Shown one piece after another: positions 7,340 through 15,467 of a DNA stretch of 27,827 nt (positions within the stretch are counted from its first letter, which is position 1; every line of letters begins with the position of its first letter). The notes below the pieces were generated by a model, which saw only the letters and a list, made by a program, of their open reading frames with translations, did not search any database and had not been told where the DNA came from. This DNA is from Candidatus Thorarchaeota archaeon SMTZ1-83. Lineage in GTDB: Archaea > Asgardarchaeota > Thorarchaeia > Thorarchaeales > Thorarchaeaceae. Both the position numbers and the translations under genes were made by a program. The stretch spans positions 1 through 27,827 of the forward strand of contig LRSK01000055.1 of the NCBI GenBank assembly GCA_001563325.1, in the 5' to 3' direction.

Positions 7340-7969
7340 TTGACAGAGAGGACCGAGCCAATTGAAGTGGGCCAGATTCTGAATCAGGCACAGCACCTAA
7401 TGCGAAGATCTCGCTTCACTGAGGCCGTCTTGACCCTTGAACAAGGGCTGCTTCTTGAACCCAATAATCGAGACTTGCTGGAACAGCTAGTCAGCTGCAA
7501 TATCGAGCTGAAGAGGCCAGGCAGCGCACTACAAGCGCTCGACCGCCTCACACGACTCGAACCCAGCGCGATGACAGCTTGGGCGGACAAGGGCTTTCTT
7601 CATCTTCTCCTCAACGAGAACACCGAGGGCATCAAAGCAATCACAAACAGCCTTCAAATAGATCCGAAGAACGGTTGGCTTTGGCAGCTACTAGGAATGG
7701 CATTCATGGCTGAAGAGAATTGGGAGAGCGCGCTTGAATCATTTGAGAGATCGCTTCTGCTTCAACCTAACTCCTCAATGGCATGGTACAACTGTGCCGT
7801 GTGCTTGTACATGCTAGAAGACTTTGAATCGTCACTTGAGGCCGCGGACCAGGCAGTAGCTATTGACCCAATGTTGTCTGAGATATCGGACGAATGGGTT
7901 GAGAACTTGAAGGCAGCCGTAGACATCCTCGAAGATGTCTATGATGAAGACCTCTTGTCGGCCAGCTGA
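7340..7969 (+). CDS. Five-repeat TPR protein
   Basis: From TTG 7340 the protein has 209 residues. Five consecutive 34-residue tetratricopeptide repeats fill about residues 8-177, with the usual pattern of small and aromatic residues ending in LEPN, LEPS, IDPK, LQPN and IDPM. The last 30 residues are acidic. It is a protein-binding scaffold; partner and process cannot be read from the sequence. The start is chosen because AAGGGGT lies 6 nt upstream. ATG 7271 would add 23 residues but has no ribosome-binding site, and the frame running back into ridA is not credible. It lies 110 bp after ridA and converges with the WD40 gene, leaving 29 bp between stops. Confidence 0.8.
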   Translation: MTERTEPIEVGQILNQAQHLMRRSRFTEAVLTLEQGLLLEPNNRDLLEQLVSCNIELKRPGSALQALDRLTRLEPSAMTAWADKGFLHLLLNENTEGIKAITNSLQIDPKNGWLWQLLGMAFMAEENWESALESFERSLLLQPNSSMAWYNCAVCLYMLEDFESSLEAADQAVAIDPMLSEISDEWVENLKAAVDILEDVYDEDLLSAS

Positions 7970-7998
7970 TTTGTCGTACATACCACTGTGTACTTCCC

Positions 7999-9951
7999 TC
8001 AGGATTCGCTCTTGGCAGATTTCTTTCGCTTCTTTGTTGGCTTTCTTGTGCGTTTCTTGGGTTTTGGAGGACTTAGCCCGTCAAGCATCTCCTGAATCAG
8101 TTTCTGTTGGTCCTTCAGCTTGTAGTTCTTTGCTGTTTCAAGCGCTTTATCCAGAGCACCCTTCAGCTGCTCCATCTCGAGCTTCCTCTCTTCCGACTTC
8201 TCTATGGCAGCAATCGCGTCTCTTCGTTTGGGAAGAACACGAAGGAGGCCTTGGATGGCAGCTTCCGCCTCCTCCTTGCTGACGAACTCCTCCCTAGGCT
8301 CGACCTCTGCTGCATCTATGATTCGAGATATCTGCTCATAGACTCGTCTGTGTTCTGAGAGCGCTCCTTTTAGTATATCCTCAACTTCGCTTTCAGGCTC
8401 CGCCTCTTTCAAACGTTGACCAATCTTTGACATAGCATCCTCAAGAAACGCCTTGCGCTCCGGTAGACTTGTCTTCTTTCGCTCCATCCACCGCCATTCG
8501 TTCATTATACCATGTGTAAGCGTCAAAGCCTGATTGACTGTCTCTCTGTGGGTGTTTACTCTCTGCATCGCGGCCTCTAGGTCAGCCGCCAACCTATCGG
8601 CGACATCAGTCAACTGATAGCTCAAGATGTCACCCCCTTGAGCCTCTGAGAGTACACGGCTTTCCTTGATTGCCTTGGCGGTGTCGTCCCATAGCTTGTC
8701 AACTACGTCATCTTCTATGCGAGTGCGACTTCCCGGGCGGAATAGCTCGGAAATCTCCCGAATTCTCTTAGATAGCACATTCAGATCCTGAATCTTGGCT
8801 TTCAGGAGTGCCCGCCCCAGTCTCTCGTTGAGCTCTTCAGTAATCTTCTGTCGCTCTTCAGGCACTTCAAGGAGAGCATGAGTGTTGTCAATCAGGGTCT
8901 GTAGCGCATCCTCGTATGCGGCGACAGCATCGTAGTGCTTCCCCTCTTCAAAGCGGGCATCGCCCTTGCGCTGAAAAACAAGGACCGATTCCAAAACATC
9001 ATAGGGAGATGTTCTCAGCAGGCTGATTCCCATCTGCGAGTCACCGGTGGCACTCAGATCGAGTGGCACTTCACCCAGCATGATAGAAACCACTTGGACG
9101 CCTGTGGTTGACGCCACGTACAGATTCGAGTGGTCTGCATCGATGTGCTCTATCTTCCCCACTTGGAGCACGAACCTCCCTACTTCAGTTGCCTTCATGA
9201 GGTCCCAGATCGCAATGAGTCCTGAGTTCATAGCTGCAACCAAGAACAAGTCGTTGGCCCACATTGATACGATATCGTTGGAGGACTTTTCCTGTAGAGA
9301 ATGCATGTGATGCCATTCTACTCTATTCCAGACTCCAATCTCGCCTGAAGTGGTGCCTACTATGATGAACTCACTGTTGCCGACCAGAGCGGCTGGACGA
9401 ATTCTTGGGTCCAGGCGAGCAAGCTCAGTCGGTCCAGAGTTGGGCCTGTGTAGCCAAACGCGAGGCTCCTCCTTCTTGCTCCCCGTCACAATCACTTTGT
9501 CGTCAGTCCAGAGTGTTCTCAACGCATTCTTGTGAAGTTGCCAACTCGATGTTTCATGGGTGTCTTTCTTGATTGATACAAGTCTGCCTTCCTTCGCGCC
9601 TACATAGAAGAGGTTTCCCTGAAGAGATGATGTAACAGCTGGATAGGTCAACTCGAACCACCCAGTCATCCCCCAAGTTTCCTTGTTCCAGACATAGACT
9701 CGGCGTTCACATGTTGCGAACACTTGCTCCTCATCAACATGAACAGCAATGGGCTCTGTGATAGTGTCACCTAGCTCTGCGACTATCTGCCAGTCATCCT
9801 TTGACCACACCCGGATTTTCAGGTCTCTACAGGCAGCGTATAGATACCTGTCGTCATGAGTAACATTGACAACCTCGGCTTCAAGGTGGGCCGCAACTTC
9901 ATGACCTAGCGGCTGTGTTTCTCCTGCGCTGCCTCCTGCCGAAATAGGCAT
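7999..9951 (-). CDS. WD40-type beta-propeller protein with C-terminal helical region and basic tail
   Basis: The protein has 650 residues. About residues 22-290 form repeated beta strands with WD-like endings (IRVWSKDDW, VYVWNKETW, IGVWNRVEW, IAIWDLMK), consistent with a six- or seven-blade propeller. A TPR/MIT-like segment (RKGDARFEEGKHYDAVAAYEDAL) follows around 330, then a long charged helical stretch with coiled-coil potential to about 620. The last 23 residues are Pro/Lys/Arg-rich with a KKRTRKPTKKRKK core. Propellers are protein-docking platforms, and the tail could bind nucleic acid, acidic lipid or an acidic protein surface. The ATG start is preceded by GAGGG. It diverges from the helical/tubulin-like operon over 227 bp, so coregulation and a shared process are plausible but unproven. 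No close family is recognised. Confidence 0.85.
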   Translation of the reverse strand: MPISAGGSAGETQPLGHEVAAHLEAEVVNVTHDDRYLYAACRDLKIRVWSKDDWQIVAELGDTITEPIAVHVDEEQVFATCERRVYVWNKETWGMTGWFELTYPAVTSSLQGNLFYVGAKEGRLVSIKKDTHETSSWQLHKNALRTLWTDDKVIVTGSKKEEPRVWLHRPNSGPTELARLDPRIRPAALVGNSEFIIVGTTSGEIGVWNRVEWHHMHSLQEKSSNDIVSMWANDLFLVAAMNSGLIAIWDLMKATEVGRFVLQVGKIEHIDADHSNLYVASTTGVQVVSIMLGEVPLDLSATGDSQMGISLLRTSPYDVLESVLVFQRKGDARFEEGKHYDAVAAYEDALQTLIDNTHALLEVPEERQKITEELNERLGRALLKAKIQDLNVLSKRIREISELFRPGSRTRIEDDVVDKLWDDTAKAIKESRVLSEAQGGDILSYQLTDVADRLAADLEAAMQRVNTHRETVNQALTLTHGIMNEWRWMERKKTSLPERKAFLEDAMSKIGQRLKEAEPESEVEDILKGALSEHRRVYEQISRIIDAAEVEPREEFVSKEEAEAAIQGLLRVLPKRRDAIAAIEKSEERKLEMEQLKGALDKALETAKNYKLKDQQKLIQEMLDGLSPPKPKKRTRKPTKKRKKSAKSES

Positions 9952-10178
9952 GTTCGAGTCCCTCTACCAAACCCGTCACCGTTTAAGATACTTTGTCTTT
10001 CCTCAACCAGTCATATAACTTACCTCGATTGCGCAATCTATAGGCACAGAAAGCACATCGGGGGATTCATTCAAGATTTCTTGAAAAGGAGTTGTCACTC
10101 TAAGTACCAATGCGCGAAACATACTTTTATAGCTCGAAAAATAGAAAGTAGCGAGCTCCTACCTAGGAGGAAGCCGTC
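9952..10178. promoter_or_regulatory. Divergent promoter region between the WD40 gene and the tubulin-like operon
   Basis: This 227-bp gap holds promoters for both directions. For the plus strand, TTTTATAG at 10125-10132 follows a BRE-like GCGAAAC and predicts initiation near 10154, just before the Shine-Dalgarno TAGGAGG at 10164-10170. For the minus strand, GTTATATGA (10011-10019 reversed) and TATCTTAAAC (10 bp ending at 9981) are candidate TATA elements. AGCTCG at 10131-10136 and CGAGCT at 10152-10157 form a short inverted repeat between TATA and start, possibly an operator, though 6-bp arms can occur by chance. No open reading frame of note is present. Confidence 0.55.
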
Positions 10179-12866
10179 TTGGATAGTCATGCATTTAGAC
10201 GCGAGATAGACAAAATCGCGGAGATAAAAGGTAATCTGACCTCCCTCAATAAGGCGTTGGAGGACCAGACTGACAGAACCGTTCGCCATCTCTATGATAC
10301 CTTGGCAAAGTTTTCGCAGCTCGAAAGCGACGCCGGTACTGCTGGCTTCATGAAGAAAAGGAAGATCATCTCTCAGATGGAGAAAGTGCAGAGCAACCTC
10401 GAAGAAGACTTCATGAAGGCCGTGAGAGACTTCTCAGATCTTCTAAGGAAGGAACACAGAGACACAAGAGCAGTGCTTCCGAAACTAGAAGCTCAGAAGC
10501 CCAATGTAGCCAAAGCGATTGATGCTTTGACATTCCCAGCGACGGGTACTGGTGATGCAAAGGACCTGGAATCGCTCCGTACCTTCTCCAAGAACTTCAC
10601 AAAACTCTGTATGGATGTACACACTGACCTAGCAAAGGAAGGCAAGGAGCTCTTGGACGAGAACAAGAGAATTGTGGAAACCTATGAGAGGCATGTAACA
10701 ATCGACCGAGGAGAAGTCGCATCCACCCTATCCATCGATGAGGTAGCTCCTCTCTCCGTTGGAGATATTATGTCACTGATGGATAAGCTAAGATCTGAGC
10801 GTGCGTACCTCGACGGCCGTAGAGAAGAGGTAAGCAAGATGATTGTCACCTCCCTCGTAACAGAGGTGGAGTCGCTTCAAGCGTCTGTCGAAACCGCCTC
10901 TCGTCTTGGCCTCGAGCTACCAATGGACTTCTCCAAGCAGCTCAGGATTATCGGGAGGGACGCATCCAAGACATCCAATCTCACCTCGCTTATTGCTCTT
11001 GAGAACCAGCTTCATTCATCAAAGGTGAAAGTGGCAGACCTACTGCGCGATCGAATCATCAACATGAAGCACGAAGTCACGAGTAAAATAGTCGAAGGAG
11101 GCATCCCAGTCACTGCAGATGTCATCCCTGAAGCACCCTCGGTCGCAGTGGAAGCAGATGACGTTGCGAGTCTGCTTTCATCGTATCAAGAAATGACGTC
11201 CTGGGAGAGCCAAGTGAAGCTCTCAATCAACGATCATGTGGAGGACGTGCTGACGGAGATTGAGAAGGCAACTGAAGTGCCCGATGACACTGGCATCACA
11301 GACGTTGTCAAAGTCAGAAAATGGCTAGCCGACTCCAAGAAGGAAATGAAGAAGGCCGGCATTGACAACATGGTCAAGACATACGTAGAGGCCAGTGCCA
11401 TGCGTGATGAGTATAGGAAGAACCTCACTGATACGATTAGAACCTACATCACTCGATTCAATGAACTTGCGACCTCGGCAGACAGAGTCCTTGACTATGC
11501 ACAACTGAGCAAGAAAGCTCCGAAGGTGGAAGACCTCGAAGGTGGTGTAGTCTTCCTGCTACAGTCTCTGGCGAATCTGCGGACAGCAGTTGAAGACGGA
11601 GTTGCTACCTTCCGAGATGCCTGCCAACAAGAGATCGAAGTGATCGTGCAGGACCTGCAGACTATCAAACCAGCATACGCTGAGATATTCATGCCAATCA
11701 TTACTGAACTGGACGAAGGAGCGGCTCGAATAGCGAAGATGGAGGAGTTCTCCGAAATCAGGTCGGAGATGAAGACCATCAAGGAAACAGTCCTGGCATC
11801 GGCGAAGGATTCCCTAGAGAATCTAAGGTACAGACTCGGAGTCAAGATACGGCTCGCTGCAGCCAAACTGATGGGCGCGGGGGTAGAAATCCCCGGTGAG
11901 GTTCAAGAGGCAATCAGCGAACTCAATAGCGTTGGCGTTGCAGCTGACACAGTGTTCAGTCTGCCTGCGATCGCCAGGAAGATGATAGAAATCTATGAGC
12001 AGAAGATTAGCGCAAAGGTCATAGAATCTCTCACCGAAGAAGTAAGCAAACTGGAAGACTCCTTTGACCAGGCGAAGGCTATTGGAGTTCCCGTGGATGA
12101 GGAGCTTGCGTTACTTCAGAATCTTAGGGACACGCCTCCCGATGAACTGGAGCAGGCCGCGGACTCCTTCGATAAGCTCATGAACTTGACAACATCTGCG
12201 GCAATCCATAAGAAGGTCAGAAACAGGGCCGATGAGGCGCACAGACAGATTAGGAGCGCAGTTTCAATCTTCGAGGATGAGGGAATGTCAGACTTCGTGT
12301 CTAGATTGAAGGGGCTTCTGGAACAGGTGCCCGATCAGATGGCCGAAGACTCCAAGCATGTACACGAGATTCTGGAGGTCTGCCTTACCTTGGCCAACAT
12401 CCAAGAAGAGATGCTGCAGATGATAAAGAGCATAGCTACCAAGGATGCTGAGCAGCACCTCAAGAGCATACGGGAGAAGTCGGAATACTACTCGACCATA
12501 GAAGCAGTCTATGATAAGCATCCCAAGGACTTCAGCAAACTCATCTTCCCACTAGACAAGCTGAAGAAGCTTGAGACAGAGCTTAACGACTCGAAGGTTC
12601 TGGAAGAGGCGATTCAGAACTACAATGAGGTGAAGGGACTGAGAGCTGAATGGACCGACAAGGCCCAGAAGATGGACGACTGGCACAAGTCAATGAGGGT
12701 GTTTATGACTGGATTCAGTCCTGCCGCGAGTGCTGACCAGCGTGAGGCTTTCATTACTGACGCAATAAAGAAGGTAAAAGAAACCTACACTAGGGACGAC
12801 ATCAGTTCGTACCTCACGTGGGCAATCAGAGAGATTGCCGATCGAATGGTAGGAAAGAGAGGTTAA
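10179..12866 (+). CDS. Very long all-helical repeat protein (895 aa), first gene of the tubulin-like operon
   Basis: The protein is rich in Glu, Lys, Asp, Ser and Leu, with few Gly, Pro or Cys and no transmembrane or signal segment, so it is cytoplasmic and almost entirely helical. Helices are broken by short Val/Leu-Pro-acid loops at about residues 248 (LELPMD), 310 (GIPV), 368 (EVPDD), 572 (VEIPGE) and 638 (GVPVDEE), with QVPDQ further on. Each is followed by a leucine-patterned helix, giving irregular modules of about 50-80 residues reminiscent of spectrin-like helical hairpins. The N-terminal 150 residues look like a continuous coiled coil. TTG 10179 is set by TAGGAGG 8 nt upstream. It is followed after 19 bp by the tubulin-like GTPase. 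A filament-binding, crosslinking or tethering role is inferred from shape and context only; no family is recognised. Confidence 0.88.
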   Translation: MDSHAFRREIDKIAEIKGNLTSLNKALEDQTDRTVRHLYDTLAKFSQLESDAGTAGFMKKRKIISQMEKVQSNLEEDFMKAVRDFSDLLRKEHRDTRAVLPKLEAQKPNVAKAIDALTFPATGTGDAKDLESLRTFSKNFTKLCMDVHTDLAKEGKELLDENKRIVETYERHVTIDRGEVASTLSIDEVAPLSVGDIMSLMDKLRSERAYLDGRREEVSKMIVTSLVTEVESLQASVETASRLGLELPMDFSKQLRIIGRDASKTSNLTSLIALENQLHSSKVKVADLLRDRIINMKHEVTSKIVEGGIPVTADVIPEAPSVAVEADDVASLLSSYQEMTSWESQVKLSINDHVEDVLTEIEKATEVPDDTGITDVVKVRKWLADSKKEMKKAGIDNMVKTYVEASAMRDEYRKNLTDTIRTYITRFNELATSADRVLDYAQLSKKAPKVEDLEGGVVFLLQSLANLRTAVEDGVATFRDACQQEIEVIVQDLQTIKPAYAEIFMPIITELDEGAARIAKMEEFSEIRSEMKTIKETVLASAKDSLENLRYRLGVKIRLAAAKLMGAGVEIPGEVQEAISELNSVGVAADTVFSLPAIARKMIEIYEQKISAKVIESLTEEVSKLEDSFDQAKAIGVPVDEELALLQNLRDTPPDELEQAADSFDKLMNLTTSAAIHKKVRNRADEAHRQIRSAVSIFEDEGMSDFVSRLKGLLEQVPDQMAEDSKHVHEILEVCLTLANIQEEMLQMIKSIATKDAEQHLKSIREKSEYYSTIEAVYDKHPKDFSKLIFPLDKLKKLETELNDSKVLEEAIQNYNEVKGLRAEWTDKAQKMDDWHKSMRVFMTGFSPAASADQREAFITDAIKKVKETYTRDDISSYLTWAIREIADRMVGKRG

Positions 12867-12885
12867 GAATAAGGAGAAGCAACCA

Positions 12886-14271
12886 ATGTCAAGAGGTACA
12901 CTTAGCGACGATGAACTCACCAAGGCCGCAGAGGTCTTTGCAGTTGGAATTGGAGAATGCGGCTCAAACATTGTGGGCTCTTATCTGAAGTCTTCAGTAG
13001 ACAAGAAGTTGCCCTCAAGGGTCAGAGGATACCTTCTGATGAACACAGACAGGGCAGATCTGACCAAAGTCCGCCAGAAGTATGAGATTCCCAAGGAGCA
13101 CACGATGCTATATGGGGCTTCGGAAATTGGTGTTGGTGGACGATTTATGGACGGGTACAACGCGGTGCACGAGTCCAAAGACATCATCTTCAATCAGCTT
13201 GCCGACCTGGGCTTTGAAGGCGTTTCAGGATTCTGCATCTTCACAAGTCTTGGAGGTGGTACTGGTTGTGGTGGCACACCGGCAATCATTGAGCTCTTGA
13301 AACAACGCTTCCAGGAAGAAGAAGGACGCCGCATATTCGTATACGTCATAGGCATCCTTCCGTTTGAGGGCCAGTCCAGCGAAGCTCTGAACTCTATCTG
13401 GGCAGTTTCTAAGCTCCTGAGAGCACAACTCCAAGAACGTGGTGCAGACCTCACGATACTCCTCAGTAACAGAACTATGCTGAAGAGGATTCTCCAGTCC
13501 AGAAGGTCAGACAGCGTTGAGTACCTTCAGCGTGAGCTCGAGATAGACATAGCCAATGTTGAGCAAATCGAACATATGGTTCCATCAACTCTTGACGAGG
13601 GTGGCGAACTCGAAGCACGAACCGAACAAGCCTTCGTTGAGCTTGTGAACCCACTGGCCCTAGACGTTGTGGAGGCTATGCTGTCGCCAGGAGTCTACGA
13701 GCCCAACAAGGATGTTTTCCCGACAACGGACCTTGCCGACTACGCTAGGAAACTTGATCCGGTCGTAGTTCCGGCCTTGTACACGGATGTTGGTCTGATC
13801 CCGGACGCAGGAAGCATGCCAAAGCAGCTTCGTACAATGATGGACTATGCGGTCAAGGAGTGCTCCTACGCAGACGTTGGAGAGCAACCAAATGCGGAAA
13901 GCGTGTACTATGTCTTCTCCGGGCCGAGGCACATCTCTAAGGCCGAGTACGGTATGCATCTGAAGGAAGCTCTCGACGGTTTCATTGCCCCCGGGGCTGC
14001 GATTACACCATGCTATGTCCAGTACTTCTACCCGGATCCAAAAACCGACCTTCTTGTGTTGCTTGGTCTTCCCAAGATCCCTGAATTGGTGCAAATCATA
14101 AATGAGGCAACTCAGCTGGTCAATCTGCACAGTGGGTCCTCGCCTTTGAAGCAAGGCTGGTTCATGCGTGCAAAGGGAACCACTCGGAAGGAGCTTGTTG
14201 ACGCAATAGCCGACTTCAGAGAACTCTTCTCCTACTATATGGCTCCGGGTGATACAGCAGAACCGATGTAG
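12886..14271 (+). CDS. Divergent FtsZ/tubulin-superfamily GTPase
   Basis: The 461-aa protein carries the nucleotide-binding loops of the tubulin/FtsZ fold: VGIGECGSNIV at 20-30 (T1), NTD at 53-55, GASEIGVGG at 77-85 (T3), the tubulin signature GGGTGCGG at 123-130 (T4), and LPFEGQ at 158-163 with ADLTILLSNRTML (T5 to S6). FtsZ normally has T or S where Cys128 lies. The T7 loop that completes GTP hydrolysis in the next subunit (N-x-D-x-x-D in FtsZ) is degenerate: Asn255 and Asp260 align, but the middle Asp is Leu257. The linker before it and the C-terminal domain do not resemble FtsZ, CetZ or eukaryotic tubulin closely, and no FtsZ-type C-terminal peptide is visible. It probably binds GTP and may polymerise. 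AAGGAGA lies 8 nt before the ATG. It sits between two helical proteins in one operon. Confidence 0.88.
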   Translation: MSRGTLSDDELTKAAEVFAVGIGECGSNIVGSYLKSSVDKKLPSRVRGYLLMNTDRADLTKVRQKYEIPKEHTMLYGASEIGVGGRFMDGYNAVHESKDIIFNQLADLGFEGVSGFCIFTSLGGGTGCGGTPAIIELLKQRFQEEEGRRIFVYVIGILPFEGQSSEALNSIWAVSKLLRAQLQERGADLTILLSNRTMLKRILQSRRSDSVEYLQRELEIDIANVEQIEHMVPSTLDEGGELEARTEQAFVELVNPLALDVVEAMLSPGVYEPNKDVFPTTDLADYARKLDPVVVPALYTDVGLIPDAGSMPKQLRTMMDYAVKECSYADVGEQPNAESVYYVFSGPRHISKAEYGMHLKEALDGFIAPGAAITPCYVQYFYPDPKTDLLVLLGLPKIPELVQIINEATQLVNLHSGSSPLKQGWFMRAKGTTRKELVDAIADFRELFSYYMAPGDTAEPM

Positions 14272-14274
14272 TGC

Positions 14275-14284
14275 TAGGAGGGTG
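14275..14284 (+). promoter_or_regulatory. Ribosome binding site for the 358-aa gene
   Basis: TAGGAGGGTG ends 5 nt before TTG 14290 and begins just after the stop of the tubulin-like gene. It decides the TTG start and marks the third gene as part of the same transcript. Confidence 0.65.
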
Positions 14285-14289
14285 TCGAC

Positions 14290-15366
14290 TTGACGGAGGA
14301 AGCAAGAATCAGCGACGACCTAATCGATAGAATCCTGCTGATGCAAACATTGAACTCAACCCTCGTTCATTTCCTCTTAAGCACTCAAGTAGATGGAACC
14401 GTAGACCCTGACAGAGTGGACTCGCTCACCCAGGGTCTGCTTAGAACGCGCCGTTGGATGGAAGAAGCGACAACCATGAAAGGAGTGAATCCATCGACTC
14501 AGAACATCATCAGTCTCATCGTCAAGAGACTCTCACAGATCGAGAGCCTTCTTCCAAAACTGTCTGCGAAGGCGAAGGAAGCAGAGGCAAGAGGCACTCC
14601 CGCTCAAGAGATATTAACACTGCTTGATGGCGATTCCAAGGTTTCTACTTCAAAGCCACCGTCCATGAGAACGGCTCCGGAGAACGCCGCTGCTGACAGT
14701 AAGGTAATACCCCTTGTGGGAGAAGAAGCAGAAGTTGTCGTTGAGCCATATAGGAAGGTGGAAGTCGAGAACGACGAGTGGGGCCTCATAGGCCAGATGC
14801 AGCGAATGATAACTCAATATTCAAAGCGTTGCCACGTACTACTCCCCACATTCTGGGTTGACGCACTCAGAGAACTCCACAGGTATCGTTCAGACTCCGC
14901 CTACTATGGCGACGTCGTAGAGATACCGGGCAGAGTACTAGCTACGATAGTAAAGGGTCTCCTGACAGAGGCTCCGGGAGCTAGACTCCTACAGGATCTA
15001 TCAAAGAAGCGGCCTCAGGAGAACCACCTGAACTCGTCTGAAATGGAAAGAGTCGAGCGAGCAGTCTCAGTGTACTTTTCCGGGGTCTCTAATGTCCTCA
15101 CCGGCAAGGAACTCAAGGTTGAAGACAAGTTGAACGAGGCTCGAAACAGCTTCGATGCCTTTGGCTGGGGAGGACCTGAGCTCGAAAAGCGGATAATCAA
15201 GAGGATAAATCAGCAGTGTGAAGAGGCACTACAGAATGCCGAATCTGCAAGTGATCCTCAGAGACAAGTAATCTACTCCGAGATCACTAAGCTCCTCACT
15301 AAACTCCAACATGCTATTCTGGCTGAACCTAGGCTCAGGGAAATACTAGCACAGATGAAGCCATAG
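14290..15366 (+). CDS. Uncharacterised helical protein, third gene of the tubulin-like operon
   Basis: The protein has 358 residues in three parts. Residues 1-105 form amphipathic helices, including LLMQTLNSTLVHFLLST. Residues 106-165 form a low-complexity Ser/Pro/Ala/Glu linker, probably disordered. A helical C-terminal domain of about 190 residues follows, containing DEWGLIGQMQRM, LLPTFWVDALRELHRY and FGWGGPELEKR. There is no signal, transmembrane segment or enzymatic motif. It starts 18 bp after the tubulin-like gene with a strong ribosome-binding site, so the two are probably made together. Two helical domains joined by a flexible linker would suit an adaptor of the filament or GTPase, but this is inference. 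Related proteins are not recognised. Confidence 0.82.
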   Translation: MTEEARISDDLIDRILLMQTLNSTLVHFLLSTQVDGTVDPDRVDSLTQGLLRTRRWMEEATTMKGVNPSTQNIISLIVKRLSQIESLLPKLSAKAKEAEARGTPAQEILTLLDGDSKVSTSKPPSMRTAPENAAADSKVIPLVGEEAEVVVEPYRKVEVENDEWGLIGQMQRMITQYSKRCHVLLPTFWVDALRELHRYRSDSAYYGDVVEIPGRVLATIVKGLLTEAPGARLLQDLSKKRPQENHLNSSEMERVERAVSVYFSGVSNVLTGKELKVEDKLNEARNSFDAFGWGGPELEKRIIKRINQQCEEALQNAESASDPQRQVIYSEITKLLTKLQHAILAEPRLREILAQMKP

Positions 15367-15420
15367 AGTTGAATGCCAGGAGTTGGCTCTCCTCCGGGTG
15401 CCTCAATACAGACATACATC

Positions 15421-15428
15421 ATATAAGG
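15421..15428 (+). promoter_or_regulatory. TATA box for the acyl-CoA synthetase alpha gene
   Basis: ATATAAGG lies about 40 bp before ATG 15468. Initiation about 25 bp downstream leaves a leader of about 20 nt. It shows that this gene has its own promoter after the tubulin-like operon and supports the ATG over upstream in-frame TTG codons. Confidence 0.5.
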
Positions 15429-15467
15429 GACCAGTCGGTTTCGTGTCAAATTGGACGTGAATTCGAC

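Noticed and set aside
10131..10157. AGCTCG/CGAGCT inverted repeat in the operon leader
   Set aside because: Arms of only 6 bp with a 15-nt loop are expected by chance; mentioned in the promoter entry but not claimed as an operator.
13660..14154. 164-codon minus-strand open frame in the tubulin-like gene
   Set aside because: Antisense to the conserved GTPase; no motif or promoter.
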